Shown piece by piece: positions 1 to 7,836 of a DNA stretch of 64,000 nucleotides; the stretch's first letter is position 1, and every line of letters begins with the position of its first letter. Below the pieces are notes generated by a model. That model ran no database searches. It was not told the origin of the DNA and saw only the letters and a list, made by a program, of their open reading frames with translations. Origin of the DNA: CANMIH01 sp049116335. Its GTDB lineage: Bacteria; Pseudomonadota; Alphaproteobacteria; Rhodobacterales; Rhodobacteraceae. The position numbers and the translations under genes were made by a program. The DNA lies in NCBI GenBank assembly GCA_049116335.1, contig JAGDYZ010000021.1:62001-126000 (forward strand), written 5' to 3'.

Positions 1-50
1 ATAGTGCGCGACGTCTGTTGGGAAACCGGCTGAGAGGTGGTGTCGCTCAT
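1..50 (-). CDS. xylH: Start of a sugar ABC transporter permease (XylH-like), partial
   Basis: Only the first 16 codons are in the window: an ATG at 50 reading leftward into MSDTTSQPVSQQTSRT and off the edge. A GGAG ribosome binding site sits about 6 bases upstream. The permease identity is inference from position: it lies 74 bases downstream of xylF on the same strand, where xylH or xylG of the D-xylose ABC transporter normally follows. The visible residues are a polar, uninformative N-terminus, so a xylG ATPase is not excluded, although ATPases rarely begin with such a tail. Confidence 0.5.
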   Translation of the reverse strand, partial: MSDTTSQPVSQQTSRT

Positions 51-88
51 GGCGCACTCCATTCTTCAGCGTCAAAATAGGTGGCACA

Positions 89-108
89 CGCCCCCACAAC
101 AGGGGGCG
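89..108 (-). promoter_or_regulatory. Intercistronic hairpin between xylF and the downstream transporter gene
   Basis: A perfect 7-bp inverted repeat (CGCCCCC and GGGGGCG) with a 6-base loop lies just after the xylF stop codon and before the next gene. There is no U-run after it, so it is not a strong terminator. In binding-protein-dependent transporters such hairpins commonly protect the binding-protein mRNA from 3' exonucleases and give more binding protein than permease. That role is inferred here. Confidence 0.5.
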
Positions 109-124
109 CGGCCAATTGATGAAA

Positions 125-1153
125 TCAGTTACAGGGTGCTGGACCGTTCGACACGCCCTGGCAGAGCGCCTCTTGGGTGATCCAGCCCGCATCCACAACC
201 AAGGTCAGATTGTCTTTGGTCACCGGAACCGGCGCCAGGAACATCGATGTCATGGCGGTGCCACCGGGCGAGGTCCACGAACCTGCGCCGTCCACGGCAC
301 TCATCTCTGCACCACCGGCCAGAGCCACGGCAATCTCACCCGCTGCGCGGCCCAGATCTCGAGCGTCTTTCCAGACCGAAACGGTCTGCGTGCCTTTGGC
401 AACCCGGTTCAGCGCGGCGTGGTCGCCGTCCTGACCCGACACGGGCAGGCCATCAAGGCCCTGTGCGGTCAGCGCGGCCACAACACCACCTGCGGTGCCG
501 TCATTTGAGGCAACAATCGCATCAACCTTGTTGTCCTGCGCGGTCAGGATCTGTTCCATGTTGCGCTGAGCATTCGCGGGCAGCCAGCCATCGGTATAGG
601 CTTCGCCAACAATCTTGACCGCACCGCTGTCAATCGCCGCCTGCAGGATCTCCTGCTGACCGCCGCGCAGGAAGTCTGCGTTTGGATCGGTGGGCGAGCC
701 TTTGATCATGACATAGTTGCCGCTGGGCTGGGTTTCCAGCACGGCGCGGGCCTGCATGCGGCCAACTTCAACATTGTCAAACGTCAGATAGAAGGCACGT
801 GGGTCTTCGATCAGACGGTCATAGGCAACCACAGGAATACCTTCGTCCGCAGCGGCCTGAACCGCCGGACCAATCGCCTGCGCGTCCTGCGCCAGAATGA
901 TCAGCGCATCCACGCCCTGAGCGATCAGGCTTTCAACATCTGCCAGCTGTTTGGCTGAAGACGACTGTGCGTCTGCCGACACATAGGTCGCGCCGCCCGC
1001 ATCCAGCGCGCCTTTGATGGCCGCTTCGTCCGTTTTCCAGCGCTCTTCCTGAAAGTTCGACCAGCTGACACCAATGGTCAGATCCGCGGCCATTGCCCCC
1101 GACGCCAGTGACATAGCGATGGCAAGTGCGGACACACCTTTCAAATAGGTCAT
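125..1153 (-). CDS. xylF: D-xylose ABC transporter, periplasmic substrate-binding protein
   Basis: 342 residues with a clear Sec signal peptide (hydrophobic core about residues 6-20, cleavage expected after AMA at residue 22), then a type I periplasmic sugar-binding fold of the XylF/RbsB family. Visible family features are IGVSWSNFQEERW at the first ligand strand, IILAQDAQAI, the hinge region around VAYDRLI, and VDAIVASNDGTAGG. It should deliver xylose to the membrane permease. A strong GGAGGA site lies 4-5 bases before the ATG. It is transcribed away from a ROK regulator across a 150-bp gap that holds an AT-rich operator-like dyad, and is followed by the start of the permease. The xylB gene 5 kb away supports xylose over other sugars. 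Confidence 0.9.
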   Translation of the reverse strand: MTYLKGVSALAIAMSLASGAMAADLTIGVSWSNFQEERWKTDEAAIKGALDAGGATYVSADAQSSSAKQLADVESLIAQGVDALIILAQDAQAIGPAVQAAADEGIPVVAYDRLIEDPRAFYLTFDNVEVGRMQARAVLETQPSGNYVMIKGSPTDPNADFLRGGQQEILQAAIDSGAVKIVGEAYTDGWLPANAQRNMEQILTAQDNKVDAIVASNDGTAGGVVAALTAQGLDGLPVSGQDGDHAALNRVAKGTQTVSVWKDARDLGRAAGEIAVALAGGAEMSAVDGAGSWTSPGGTAMTSMFLAPVPVTKDNLTLVVDAGWITQEALCQGVSNGPAPCN

Positions 1154-1225
1154 TTCATTCCTCCCTTAAACATTCGGCGCACCCAACCTCCGACAGCAGG
1201 TGACCTTGGAATCAGAGCCTACACA

Positions 1226-1244
1226 TTTTTTTCGAGCAAAAAAA
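1226..1244. promoter_or_regulatory. Candidate ROK (XylR-like) operator between xylF and xylR
   Basis: A perfect dyad of T7 and A7 around a CGAGC centre, in an otherwise AT-rich patch of a GC-rich genome. It sits in the 150-bp divergent intergenic region between xylF and the ROK regulator. ROK repressors of sugar genes often bind AT-rich palindromes of about this size. A related but weaker AT-rich element overlaps the xylB promoter near 7659-7680. Assignment as operator is inference from position and symmetry. Confidence 0.5.
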
Positions 1245-1303
1245 TAACTTTTTTTCATTTCAAAAATTAAATACGGTGAAGGCAGGAGGAGTAAGGACAT
1301 ATC

Positions 1304-2527
1304 ATGACACTCAGCACGCGCAGCAGCCCGTCATCGGACCCACGTGAGGTGGGGCGACTTCAGGTGTTTGATCTGATCCGAGCCGCCGGATGCATCGCCC
1401 GAATTGACATCGCCCGCGAAACACAACTGAGCCCGGCGACAGTCACGGTGCTAACCTCTCAGCTTTTGGAAGGTGGTTTGATTGAAGAGATCACACCCGA
1501 CCTCAGCAGCCAGCCGCCAGAAGCCCGTCGCGGTCGCCCACGTGTCGCCCTGCGGGTGCGCGGCGCGGCCTATCGTGTGGCGGGCGTCAAAATTGCCCAC
1601 AATCACATTTCCGTCCTGATCCTGGATTTCGAAGGGCACGAAATCGCCACCCATGACATGCAACTGACCGAACCTCGGATGCCTCCGAAACAGCTGAGCG
1701 AAGCCGTCCTGAAGGCAGTTGCGGAAACCTGTGAACTGGCCGACGTCCAGCCGTCGGATCTCTCTGGAATTGGCCTCGCCATCCCCGGATTGGTCGACGC
1801 GCGCAGGAATTTTATTTATTGGTCTTCAGCACTTACCGAGAGAAATGTCGATTTCGGAACCGTGATGGCAGATCAGGCCCCCTGCCCCGTCTTCCTCGAC
1901 AATGACGCCAATCTGGTGGCCAAGGCGGAACACCTCTTTGGCAAGGCACGCAATGAAAGCGACTTTGTTGTCATCACCGTCGAACACGGTGTGGGCATGG
2001 GGATCATTTCAGGCGGCAAGATCTATCGCGGCGCACGCGGCTGTGGGGCGGAATTTGGCCACACCAAAGTCCAGCTTGAAGGGGCTCTGTGTCAATGTGG
2101 CCAGCGTGGGTGCCTCGAAGCCTATGTCGGGGATTACGCCCTGCTGCGTGAGGCCAACATCATGGACCGGGACCGCCCACTGAGCCATATCACAGAGCTT
2201 GTGAAAAACGCCGAATCCGGTGACCCGCTGGCCCAGTCCATCTTTGAACGGGCTGGTCGCATGTTTGCGCTTGGCCTGGCAAATGTCGTCAATATTTTTG
2301 ACCCCAAGCTGATTATTCTCTCCGGCGGGCGGCTGTCGTTTGACTATCTCAGCGCGGACCGCGTTGCGGAACAGATGCGCAATTCTGTCATTCAGATCGA
2401 TGCCCCCCTGCCAGAGATTCGCATTCACGCCTGGGGTGACGAGATGTGGGCCAAGGGGGCAGCCGCCTATGCCATCGAAGAAGTCTCCGCTCTGAAGGTC
2501 AAGGAGCTGTCGAAAGATGCGGCCTAA
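1304..2527 (+). CDS. xylR: ROK-family transcriptional regulator of the xylose locus (XylR-like)
   Basis: 407 residues. A winged helix-turn-helix lies at about residues 20-62, followed by a ROK domain with the family zinc site: H253 in EFGHTK and the C263-x-C265-GxxG-C270 cluster. The ASKHA signatures are the glycine-rich IGLAIPGLVDA strand and DNDAN near residue 200. ROK proteins with an N-terminal HTH are sugar-responsive repressors. Divergent orientation from xylF and closeness to xylB suggest it senses xylose, or a derivative, and represses both. Start is the ATG at 1304, with an AAGGA site 6 bases upstream. Its last codons overlap the next gene by 11 bases. Confidence 0.83.
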   Translation: MTLSTRSSPSSDPREVGRLQVFDLIRAAGCIARIDIARETQLSPATVTVLTSQLLEGGLIEEITPDLSSQPPEARRGRPRVALRVRGAAYRVAGVKIAHNHISVLILDFEGHEIATHDMQLTEPRMPPKQLSEAVLKAVAETCELADVQPSDLSGIGLAIPGLVDARRNFIYWSSALTERNVDFGTVMADQAPCPVFLDNDANLVAKAEHLFGKARNESDFVVITVEHGVGMGIISGGKIYRGARGCGAEFGHTKVQLEGALCQCGQRGCLEAYVGDYALLREANIMDRDRPLSHITELVKNAESGDPLAQSIFERAGRMFALGLANVVNIFDPKLIILSGGRLSFDYLSADRVAEQMRNSVIQIDAPLPEIRIHAWGDEMWAKGAAAYAIEEVSALKVKELSKDAA

Positions 2528-4013
2528 AGTTTTCGTTCTGGCGCTGAGCCTCGCAACACCCGCCATGGCCGACCCGAGCTTTATCCCACGTGAGATCCCC
2601 TCACACGTCTACACCGGCGGATGGGAGCATTACGTCGGTGGTGGCGTCGCCGCCTTTGATTGCTCGGGTGATGGATTGCCCGAACTTTTTGCGGCCGGAG
2701 GCGATTCCCCCTCGCAACTTTTTCTGAATGCGCCGGGGATGACTTTTTCAGAAGAAACACCGGATACTCTGGCCCTGACCGGGCTGACAGGGGCCTATCC
2801 CATCGACATCGATGGAGATGACATTCTGGATCTGGCGCTTCTGCGGGCTGGTCCCGACAAATTGATGCGCGGTTTGGGCAAGTGTCAGTTCACCGAATTT
2901 GACCTTGGGTTTTCCAGCGGTGATCACTGGACCACCGCCTTTTCAGCAACCTGGGAGCCTGGGCAGATCCTGCCCACATTGGCCTTTGGCACCTATGTTG
3001 ATCGCAGCGACCCAGAGGGTCCATTTGAAGCCTGCGATGACACGCTGCTGTATCGTCCAGAGGGCGATCGGTTTGGCGACCCGCTTCGCCTGACAGGTCA
3101 TTGTGCGCTCTCCATGCTCTTTACCGACTGGTCCCGCACAGGTCGTCAGGATCTTCGGGTGTCAAATGACCGGCACTATTACGTGCGCGACGGTGAGGAA
3201 CAGCTTTGGGCGATGGAACAGACCCCGCGCCTCTATGAAGCGGCGGATGGATGGCAGCGCACCCAGATCTGGGGCATGGGCATTGCCTCGCGTGATCTCT
3301 CAGGTGATGGATTTGCTGATATATATCTGACCTCGATGGGCGACCAGAAGTTTCAGACCTTTGACGGCGCCGCCAACGCGCCCACATATCGCGATGCCAC
3401 CTATGACCGGGGCACCACCGCACATCGCCCGCACACGGGTGGGGATGGACGGCCATCAACCGGATGGCATGCGGCCTTTGGTGATGTAAACAACGATGGG
3501 CTGGACGATATTTTTGTTGCCAAAGGCAATGTCGAACTCATGCCCTCCGCCGCGATGAAAGACCCCAATTCTTTGCTGATGCAGACACTTGATGGGCGGT
3601 TTTCCGAAGGATCCACCGCCGCAGGGGTGGCCAGCATGGCAAAAAGCCGAGGCGCCGCTTTGATCGATCTGGATCTGGATGGCGATTTGGATCTGGCCGT
3701 GGTCAACCGGGGGTCAGATCTGGAACTCTTTGAAAACACGAGTGCCGGTGGCAATTGGATTACCGTTTCAGTGCAGCAGACCGGCCCAAACCGCAATGCG
3801 ATTGGCGCACATCTCGAAGTCTGCTTTGCGGATCGCTGTCACATCCGCGAACGAACCATCGGCGGCGGCCATGCCTCAGGTCAATCAGCACCTGAACATT
3901 TCGGACTGGGAGCCGCGACTTCGGCCAGATTGCGGGTTATCTGGCCTGACCAACGCACCTCTGACTGGCAAAATGCCAAGGCCAATACGGCGGTTGAGAT
4001 CACACGCGACTGA
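2517..4013 (+). CDS. Exported FG-GAP/VCBS repeat protein with ASPIC/UnbV domain (CRTAC1-like)
   Basis: 498 residues. The signal peptide is MRPKVFVLALSLATPAMA. Then come Asp-rich beta-propeller repeats that read as FG-GAP/VCBS calcium-binding loops: DIDGDDILDLALL, DLSGDGFADIYL, DVNNDGLDDIFV and DLDLDGDLDLAVV. The C-terminal roughly 85 residues (from about 412, NAIGAHLEV through RLRVIWPDQ) match the ASPIC/UnbV module that follows such propellers in bacterial CRTAC1-like proteins. It overlaps the regulator gene by 11 bases, so it is very likely co-transcribed and translationally coupled. Molecular function of the family is unknown; a periplasmic or surface sugar or glycan role is only a guess from the xylose neighbourhood. 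Confidence 0.8.
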   Translation: MRPKVFVLALSLATPAMADPSFIPREIPSHVYTGGWEHYVGGGVAAFDCSGDGLPELFAAGGDSPSQLFLNAPGMTFSEETPDTLALTGLTGAYPIDIDGDDILDLALLRAGPDKLMRGLGKCQFTEFDLGFSSGDHWTTAFSATWEPGQILPTLAFGTYVDRSDPEGPFEACDDTLLYRPEGDRFGDPLRLTGHCALSMLFTDWSRTGRQDLRVSNDRHYYVRDGEEQLWAMEQTPRLYEAADGWQRTQIWGMGIASRDLSGDGFADIYLTSMGDQKFQTFDGAANAPTYRDATYDRGTTAHRPHTGGDGRPSTGWHAAFGDVNNDGLDDIFVAKGNVELMPSAAMKDPNSLLMQTLDGRFSEGSTAAGVASMAKSRGAALIDLDLDGDLDLAVVNRGSDLELFENTSAGGNWITVSVQQTGPNRNAIGAHLEVCFADRCHIRERTIGGGHASGQSAPEHFGLGAATSARLRVIWPDQRTSDWQNAKANTAVEITRD

Positions 4014-4881
4014 CTGCGTCCAAATGCGCGCGAAGCAGCGGCAACACCTCGTCCGGGCATTCTTCGACAAGGAAATGCCCGGCCTCGATGCCTTGCCCCC
4101 GGGCCTGCGGGAACCAGTTTTGCCAGAGGGTTACGGGGTCTTCATGCAGATCAACAACACCACGCGTCCCCCAGAGCACCAGACCGGGCAGATCAACCTG
4201 CCGCCCGAGATCGGCGCGATCGATGTCCAGATCATCATAGGCCCCCGCGCGATAGTCACCGCACCACGCGCGAACCACCTCGGGCCTGCGTGCCGCCGCC
4301 TCGTAGTCTGACAGCGCCTCGGGGTGAAACATCTCAATCTGCCCTGACAGAGCGCCCAGCGCGTTGCGCAGGTAAAACACCGGATCCGAGTTAATAAGGC
4401 GCTGCGGCATGTCACCGGGTTGGGCCAGAAATCCCCAATGGTAGTAGCGCTTGGCCAGTTCCGCATCCATCAGACGCCAGACATCCAGCGTTGGCAGAAT
4501 GTCCAAGATCGCCACCGAGCGCAGCCGGTCCGGCGCATCCAGCACCATCCGATGCGACACCCGCGCGCCCCGGTCATGCCCGATGAGATCAAAGCGCTCT
4601 TCGCCAAGCGCCGACATCACCGCCAACATATCCCCCGCCATGGCCCGAAAGGTGAAATCCTCGTTGTGACACACCGAGGCCCCATATCCCCGCAAATCCG
4701 CGACGATCACCCGATAGGACTTCGCAAGCTCTGGCGCCATTTGATGCCACATCGCGTGGCTTTGCGGATATCCGTGCAGCAGCAGTAGCGCCGGACCAGA
4801 TCCCCCAACACGCAGGTGAATAGAGGCGCCCTCCACATCAATGACGTGCGATTGGAACTCTTCAAACATGGCTGGCCTCAA
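4000..4881 (-). CDS. Alpha/beta hydrolase of the haloacetate (fluoroacetate) dehalogenase type
   Basis: 293 residues. Residues line up with the fluoroacetate dehalogenase family as I know it. The nucleophile is D103 in GHDRGAR, with R104 and R107 as carboxylate-binding arginines. The acid is D127 in LDILPT and the base is H269 in AGHF. H148 and W149 (YYHWG) and Y210 (GDYRAG) match the halide pocket. The oxyanion HGYP motif is at about residue 36. So the chemistry is probably hydrolysis of a small 2-halo acid or a related ester; epoxide hydrolase is less likely because of the DRGAR and HW pairs. No signal peptide is visible, so it is cytoplasmic. It is convergent with the UnbV gene (14-base overlap) and 24 bases downstream of the peroxidase gene on its strand, suggesting one xylB-led operon. 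Confidence 0.8.
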   Translation of the reverse strand: MRPAMFEEFQSHVIDVEGASIHLRVGGSGPALLLLHGYPQSHAMWHQMAPELAKSYRVIVADLRGYGASVCHNEDFTFRAMAGDMLAVMSALGEERFDLIGHDRGARVSHRMVLDAPDRLRSVAILDILPTLDVWRLMDAELAKRYYHWGFLAQPGDMPQRLINSDPVFYLRNALGALSGQIEMFHPEALSDYEAAARRPEVVRAWCGDYRAGAYDDLDIDRADLGRQVDLPGLVLWGTRGVVDLHEDPVTLWQNWFPQARGQGIEAGHFLVEECPDEVLPLLRAHLDAVSRV

Positions 4882-4905
4882 GTGCTAAAAGCCAAAAGTG
4901 GACCG

Positions 4906-6189
4906 TTAGCGATCCACGGGCAAGCCACTTGGCACGGATTCCGGCACACCCATCCGATTTTGCCAGTCCAAATCCTCAAGCGATTTCAGAAAGGCCAGAA
5001 TGGCGGCAATATCACCATCGTTTAAAACCACCGGCTCCAGATCGCTGGCCGCGGCAATTTTAGTGAGCTCGGCCAAATCCCCCTGCGCTTTCCAGTCATC
5101 TGCGCCGTCAAGCTTTAGGAACACCGCCTTGTCGCCTTGGTACCCCATAAGCGAAGGCACAGGATCGAGGTGGTGGCGCACCATATCCGACAGCTCGGCA
5201 TAAGCCCCATCATGCCCATAGGGCGCGGTCAGGGTCACATTGCGCAACGAGGGCGTGCGGAACGCATAGGCATCTTCGGCCTGCCCCGTCACCCGCATCC
5301 GGCCCTCATCCCGCGCATGGTTTTCGAACCGTGCCGCTTTGCCAGGGCCGACCTGCGGCAGTGCAATTGCATGGAAACTGTGATCGGTCTGAAACCAGCC
5401 CGAATGGCAGGTCGCACACTGCGCCTGGCCGTAAAACAACGCTCGGCCCAGTTCGGCCTGCGCGGTCAAAGGTGTGCCTTCAATCAGATAACGATCAAAG
5501 GGACTGTTCACCGCGCGCCATTCCACATCCATAAAGGCCCCAAGCGCATTGGCGATCTCGACATAGCGGATTTCACTCCCCTCACCATAGATCCCATCAA
5601 ACAAGGGACGGTACCCAGGCTCGGCGGCCACACGGGCCGCAATCCGATCCCAGGCCTCAAAGCTCTGCCCAAGGCGCACGGCCTCGGCCACTTCGTTTTC
5701 CGAATAGTGCCCCGCCATCTCATCGGCGGACAACACGGGGAACATGGATTGCGCCGCGAGAATGCTGTCGAGCCCCTCTGGCAAAGCCACCCCCAGCGGA
5801 TTGCGCATCCCTCCGGGTTGGCTCGGGTCAATTTCCAGCCGACCATCGTGGAACATCACGCTATATTCCGTGGCCCCGAGGTTAAACAAGGCCGGTGCAT
5901 TGCGGGGGATACGTTGCTCGGGCACATTGTCTGGCCCCGCGACATGGCGATTGCGCCCCAACCCAACGGCCCCCTCGCCCAGTGACAAAGACACCGCATC
6001 CGCCGTGCCCATTTTTGGATGATGGCATGTGGCGCAGGCAATGTTGCGGTTGCCGGACAGGATCGGATCATAAAACAGCAGCTGACCCAAAGACACTTTG
6101 GCCGGATCATGCTCAGGAAAGACTGGCAGGGCGAGATCCTGCGCCATCACCACCCCCGGCCAAAGCGCAACAACCATCCACCGCATCAC
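4906..6189 (-). CDS. MauG-like di-heme cytochrome c peroxidase, exported
   Basis: 427 residues with a short signal peptide (MMRWMVVALWPGVVMAQ) and two CATCH heme c sites, C52-C55-H56 and C258-C261-H262, the spacing of bacterial di-heme peroxidases. Conserved context includes LGQLLFYDPILSGNRNIACATCH, PRNAPALFN and, near the second heme, TPSLRNV and GHDGAY. It would act in the periplasm, reducing peroxide or oxidising a protein or small molecule. Its ATG overlaps the TGA of xylB (ATGA at 6186-6189), so translation is coupled to xylulokinase, an odd pairing. No obvious electron-donor gene is next to it. Confidence 0.87.
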   Translation of the reverse strand: MMRWMVVALWPGVVMAQDLALPVFPEHDPAKVSLGQLLFYDPILSGNRNIACATCHHPKMGTADAVSLSLGEGAVGLGRNRHVAGPDNVPEQRIPRNAPALFNLGATEYSVMFHDGRLEIDPSQPGGMRNPLGVALPEGLDSILAAQSMFPVLSADEMAGHYSENEVAEAVRLGQSFEAWDRIAARVAAEPGYRPLFDGIYGEGSEIRYVEIANALGAFMDVEWRAVNSPFDRYLIEGTPLTAQAELGRALFYGQAQCATCHSGWFQTDHSFHAIALPQVGPGKAARFENHARDEGRMRVTGQAEDAYAFRTPSLRNVTLTAPYGHDGAYAELSDMVRHHLDPVPSLMGYQGDKAVFLKLDGADDWKAQGDLAELTKIAAASDLEPVVLNDGDIAAILAFLKSLEDLDWQNRMGVPESVPSGLPVDR

Positions 6190-7634
6190 ACAACATCCTT
6201 CATCACTGGGTACAACCTGGTGAACCGATGATAGGCCGCGTCATAGGCCTCTCGCAAGTCATCCCGAGGGTGGATGGTGCCTGCTATTTTTGGCCGGGTC
6301 ATAACGGTTTCGGGCCTCTCTCCCGTCACGGCAACACGCGCCAGATGTGCCGCCCCCAGTGCAGCGCCAAACTCTCCTGCGTCGGGATGATCCAGCGGCA
6401 GGTCCAAAACAGTGGCCAGTGTTTCGACCCAGAATGCCGATTTTGTGCCCCCGCCAATTGCCAAAACTGACTTCAAGTCCGTGCCCGTGGCCTTTAGCGC
6501 CTCATGACAGTCACGCAGAGCAAAACACACGCCCTCCATCACCGCCTGCACCAAGGTGGCGTCATCCGTGTCGACACCCAAGCCAACAAAAGCACCGCGA
6601 ATATCGCTGTCATTATGCGGCGTGCGCTCCCCGGACAGGTAAGGCAGGAACAAAACATGTGAGGGGCCGGTCACGTCTCCTAATAGCCCGGCCAGCTCTG
6701 CGGGCGTCTTTTTCAAGCGTTTGGACAACCAGTTCAGGCAATCCGTCGCGGCCAGAATAACCCCCATCTGATACCAGCGATCCGGTACCGCATGGCAAAA
6801 GGTATGCACCGCCGTCGCCGGATCAGGCGCAAAGCTGTCCTTCGCCGCCAACAACACTCCAGAGGTCCCCAGCGACACAAACCCCTGACCCTCAGCAAAA
6901 CACCCAACACCACAGGCCGCCACGGCATTGTCCGCCCCTCCCGCGGCAACCGTCACAGGACCGGAGATACCCCAGTCCGCCATAAGCGGCGCGCGAAGAT
7001 CCCCAACGCGCGCGCAGCCCTCAACCACGCGCGGCATCTGATCCGCCCGCATCCCACTGGCCACAAGCAGATCATCCGACCAGGCACGCGCGCCGGTGTC
7101 GAGCCAAGACGATCCAGAGGCATCTGACATATCGCTGACCACCTCGCCCGTCATCCACATGACCAGATAGTCTTTGGGCAACAATACCTTATCGATGCGG
7201 GCAAACAGATCGGGCTCATGTTCGGCCATCCATGCCAGTTTGGGGGCCGTGAAACCGGGGAACACGATATTGCCCGACACCTCACGCACCCCCGGCGTGC
7301 CGTCAAGCTTGGCCGCTTGCTCTGCCGACCGGGTATCGTTCCACAAAATGCAAGGTCGGATGACGTCACCCTGCCCATCCAGTGCCACAGCTCCATGCAT
7401 ATGCCCCGACAGCCCAATGCCTTTTAACGCAGCCATGGCGTCTGGGGCTTTGTCACGCAGCGCGGTCATGACCGACCCACAGGCCAGAATCCAATCGGAT
7501 GGGTCCTGCTCGCTCCAACCAGGATGCGGGTGGCGTACCTCATAGTGGGCTTCCGCCTCGGCCACTGCCACACCGCCATCATCGACCAACAGGGCGCGCA
7601 GTCCCGAGGTCCCCAGATCAAGACCTAAATACAT
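6186..7634 (-). CDS. xylB: Xylulokinase (FGGY family)
   Basis: 482 residues from the ATG at 7634, which has a GGGGAG site about 6 bases upstream; an in-frame ATG at 7655 lacks a site and would add seven residues. FGGY kinase features are the phosphate loop LGLDLGTSGLRALLVD at the N-terminus, SGHMHGAVALD, ILWNDTRS, the catalytic-base region AGGADNAVA and the C-terminal GGGTKSAFW adenosine motif. The MHG and WNDTRS motifs are typical of xylulokinase rather than glycerol kinase. It phosphorylates D-xylulose to xylulose 5-phosphate. It is first in a minus-strand operon with the di-heme peroxidase and the dehalogenase-like hydrolase. No xylose isomerase is in the window. Confidence 0.9.
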   Translation of the reverse strand: MYLGLDLGTSGLRALLVDDGGVAVAEAEAHYEVRHPHPGWSEQDPSDWILACGSVMTALRDKAPDAMAALKGIGLSGHMHGAVALDGQGDVIRPCILWNDTRSAEQAAKLDGTPGVREVSGNIVFPGFTAPKLAWMAEHEPDLFARIDKVLLPKDYLVMWMTGEVVSDMSDASGSSWLDTGARAWSDDLLVASGMRADQMPRVVEGCARVGDLRAPLMADWGISGPVTVAAGGADNAVAACGVGCFAEGQGFVSLGTSGVLLAAKDSFAPDPATAVHTFCHAVPDRWYQMGVILAATDCLNWLSKRLKKTPAELAGLLGDVTGPSHVLFLPYLSGERTPHNDSDIRGAFVGLGVDTDDATLVQAVMEGVCFALRDCHEALKATGTDLKSVLAIGGGTKSAFWVETLATVLDLPLDHPDAGEFGAALGAAHLARVAVTGERPETVMTRPKIAGTIHPRDDLREAYDAAYHRFTRLYPVMKDVV

Positions 7635-7658
7635 GCTGTTCTCCCCATACGGCATTAT

Positions 7659-7702
7659 TTAATTCATCACGCAAAATAAACAGAGGGCATCCCTTCTGTC
7701 AA
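7659..7702 (-). promoter_or_regulatory. xylB promoter with possible ROK operator
   Basis: Reading leftward, TTGACA at 7702-7697, a 16-base spacer and TTTATT at 7680-7675 form a plausible sigma-70 promoter about 45 bases before the xylB ATG. The AT-rich stretch around 7660-7680, with CGCAAAATAAA, resembles the right half of the dyad at 1226-1244 and overlaps the -10 element, where a repressor would act. The promoter match is seen; the operator is inference. Confidence 0.45.
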
Positions 7703-7836
7703 ACCTCTTCAGCCTCGCAAGGCAGGCGGAAACCTGCGCCAAATTGGCTCTTATAAGGGGACCAAGTGACGATCATCGGTCTCAAAGGGCACAAGCCATC
7801 TTGACCCGTTCAAGAATCCACCGCATATGCCGTGGC

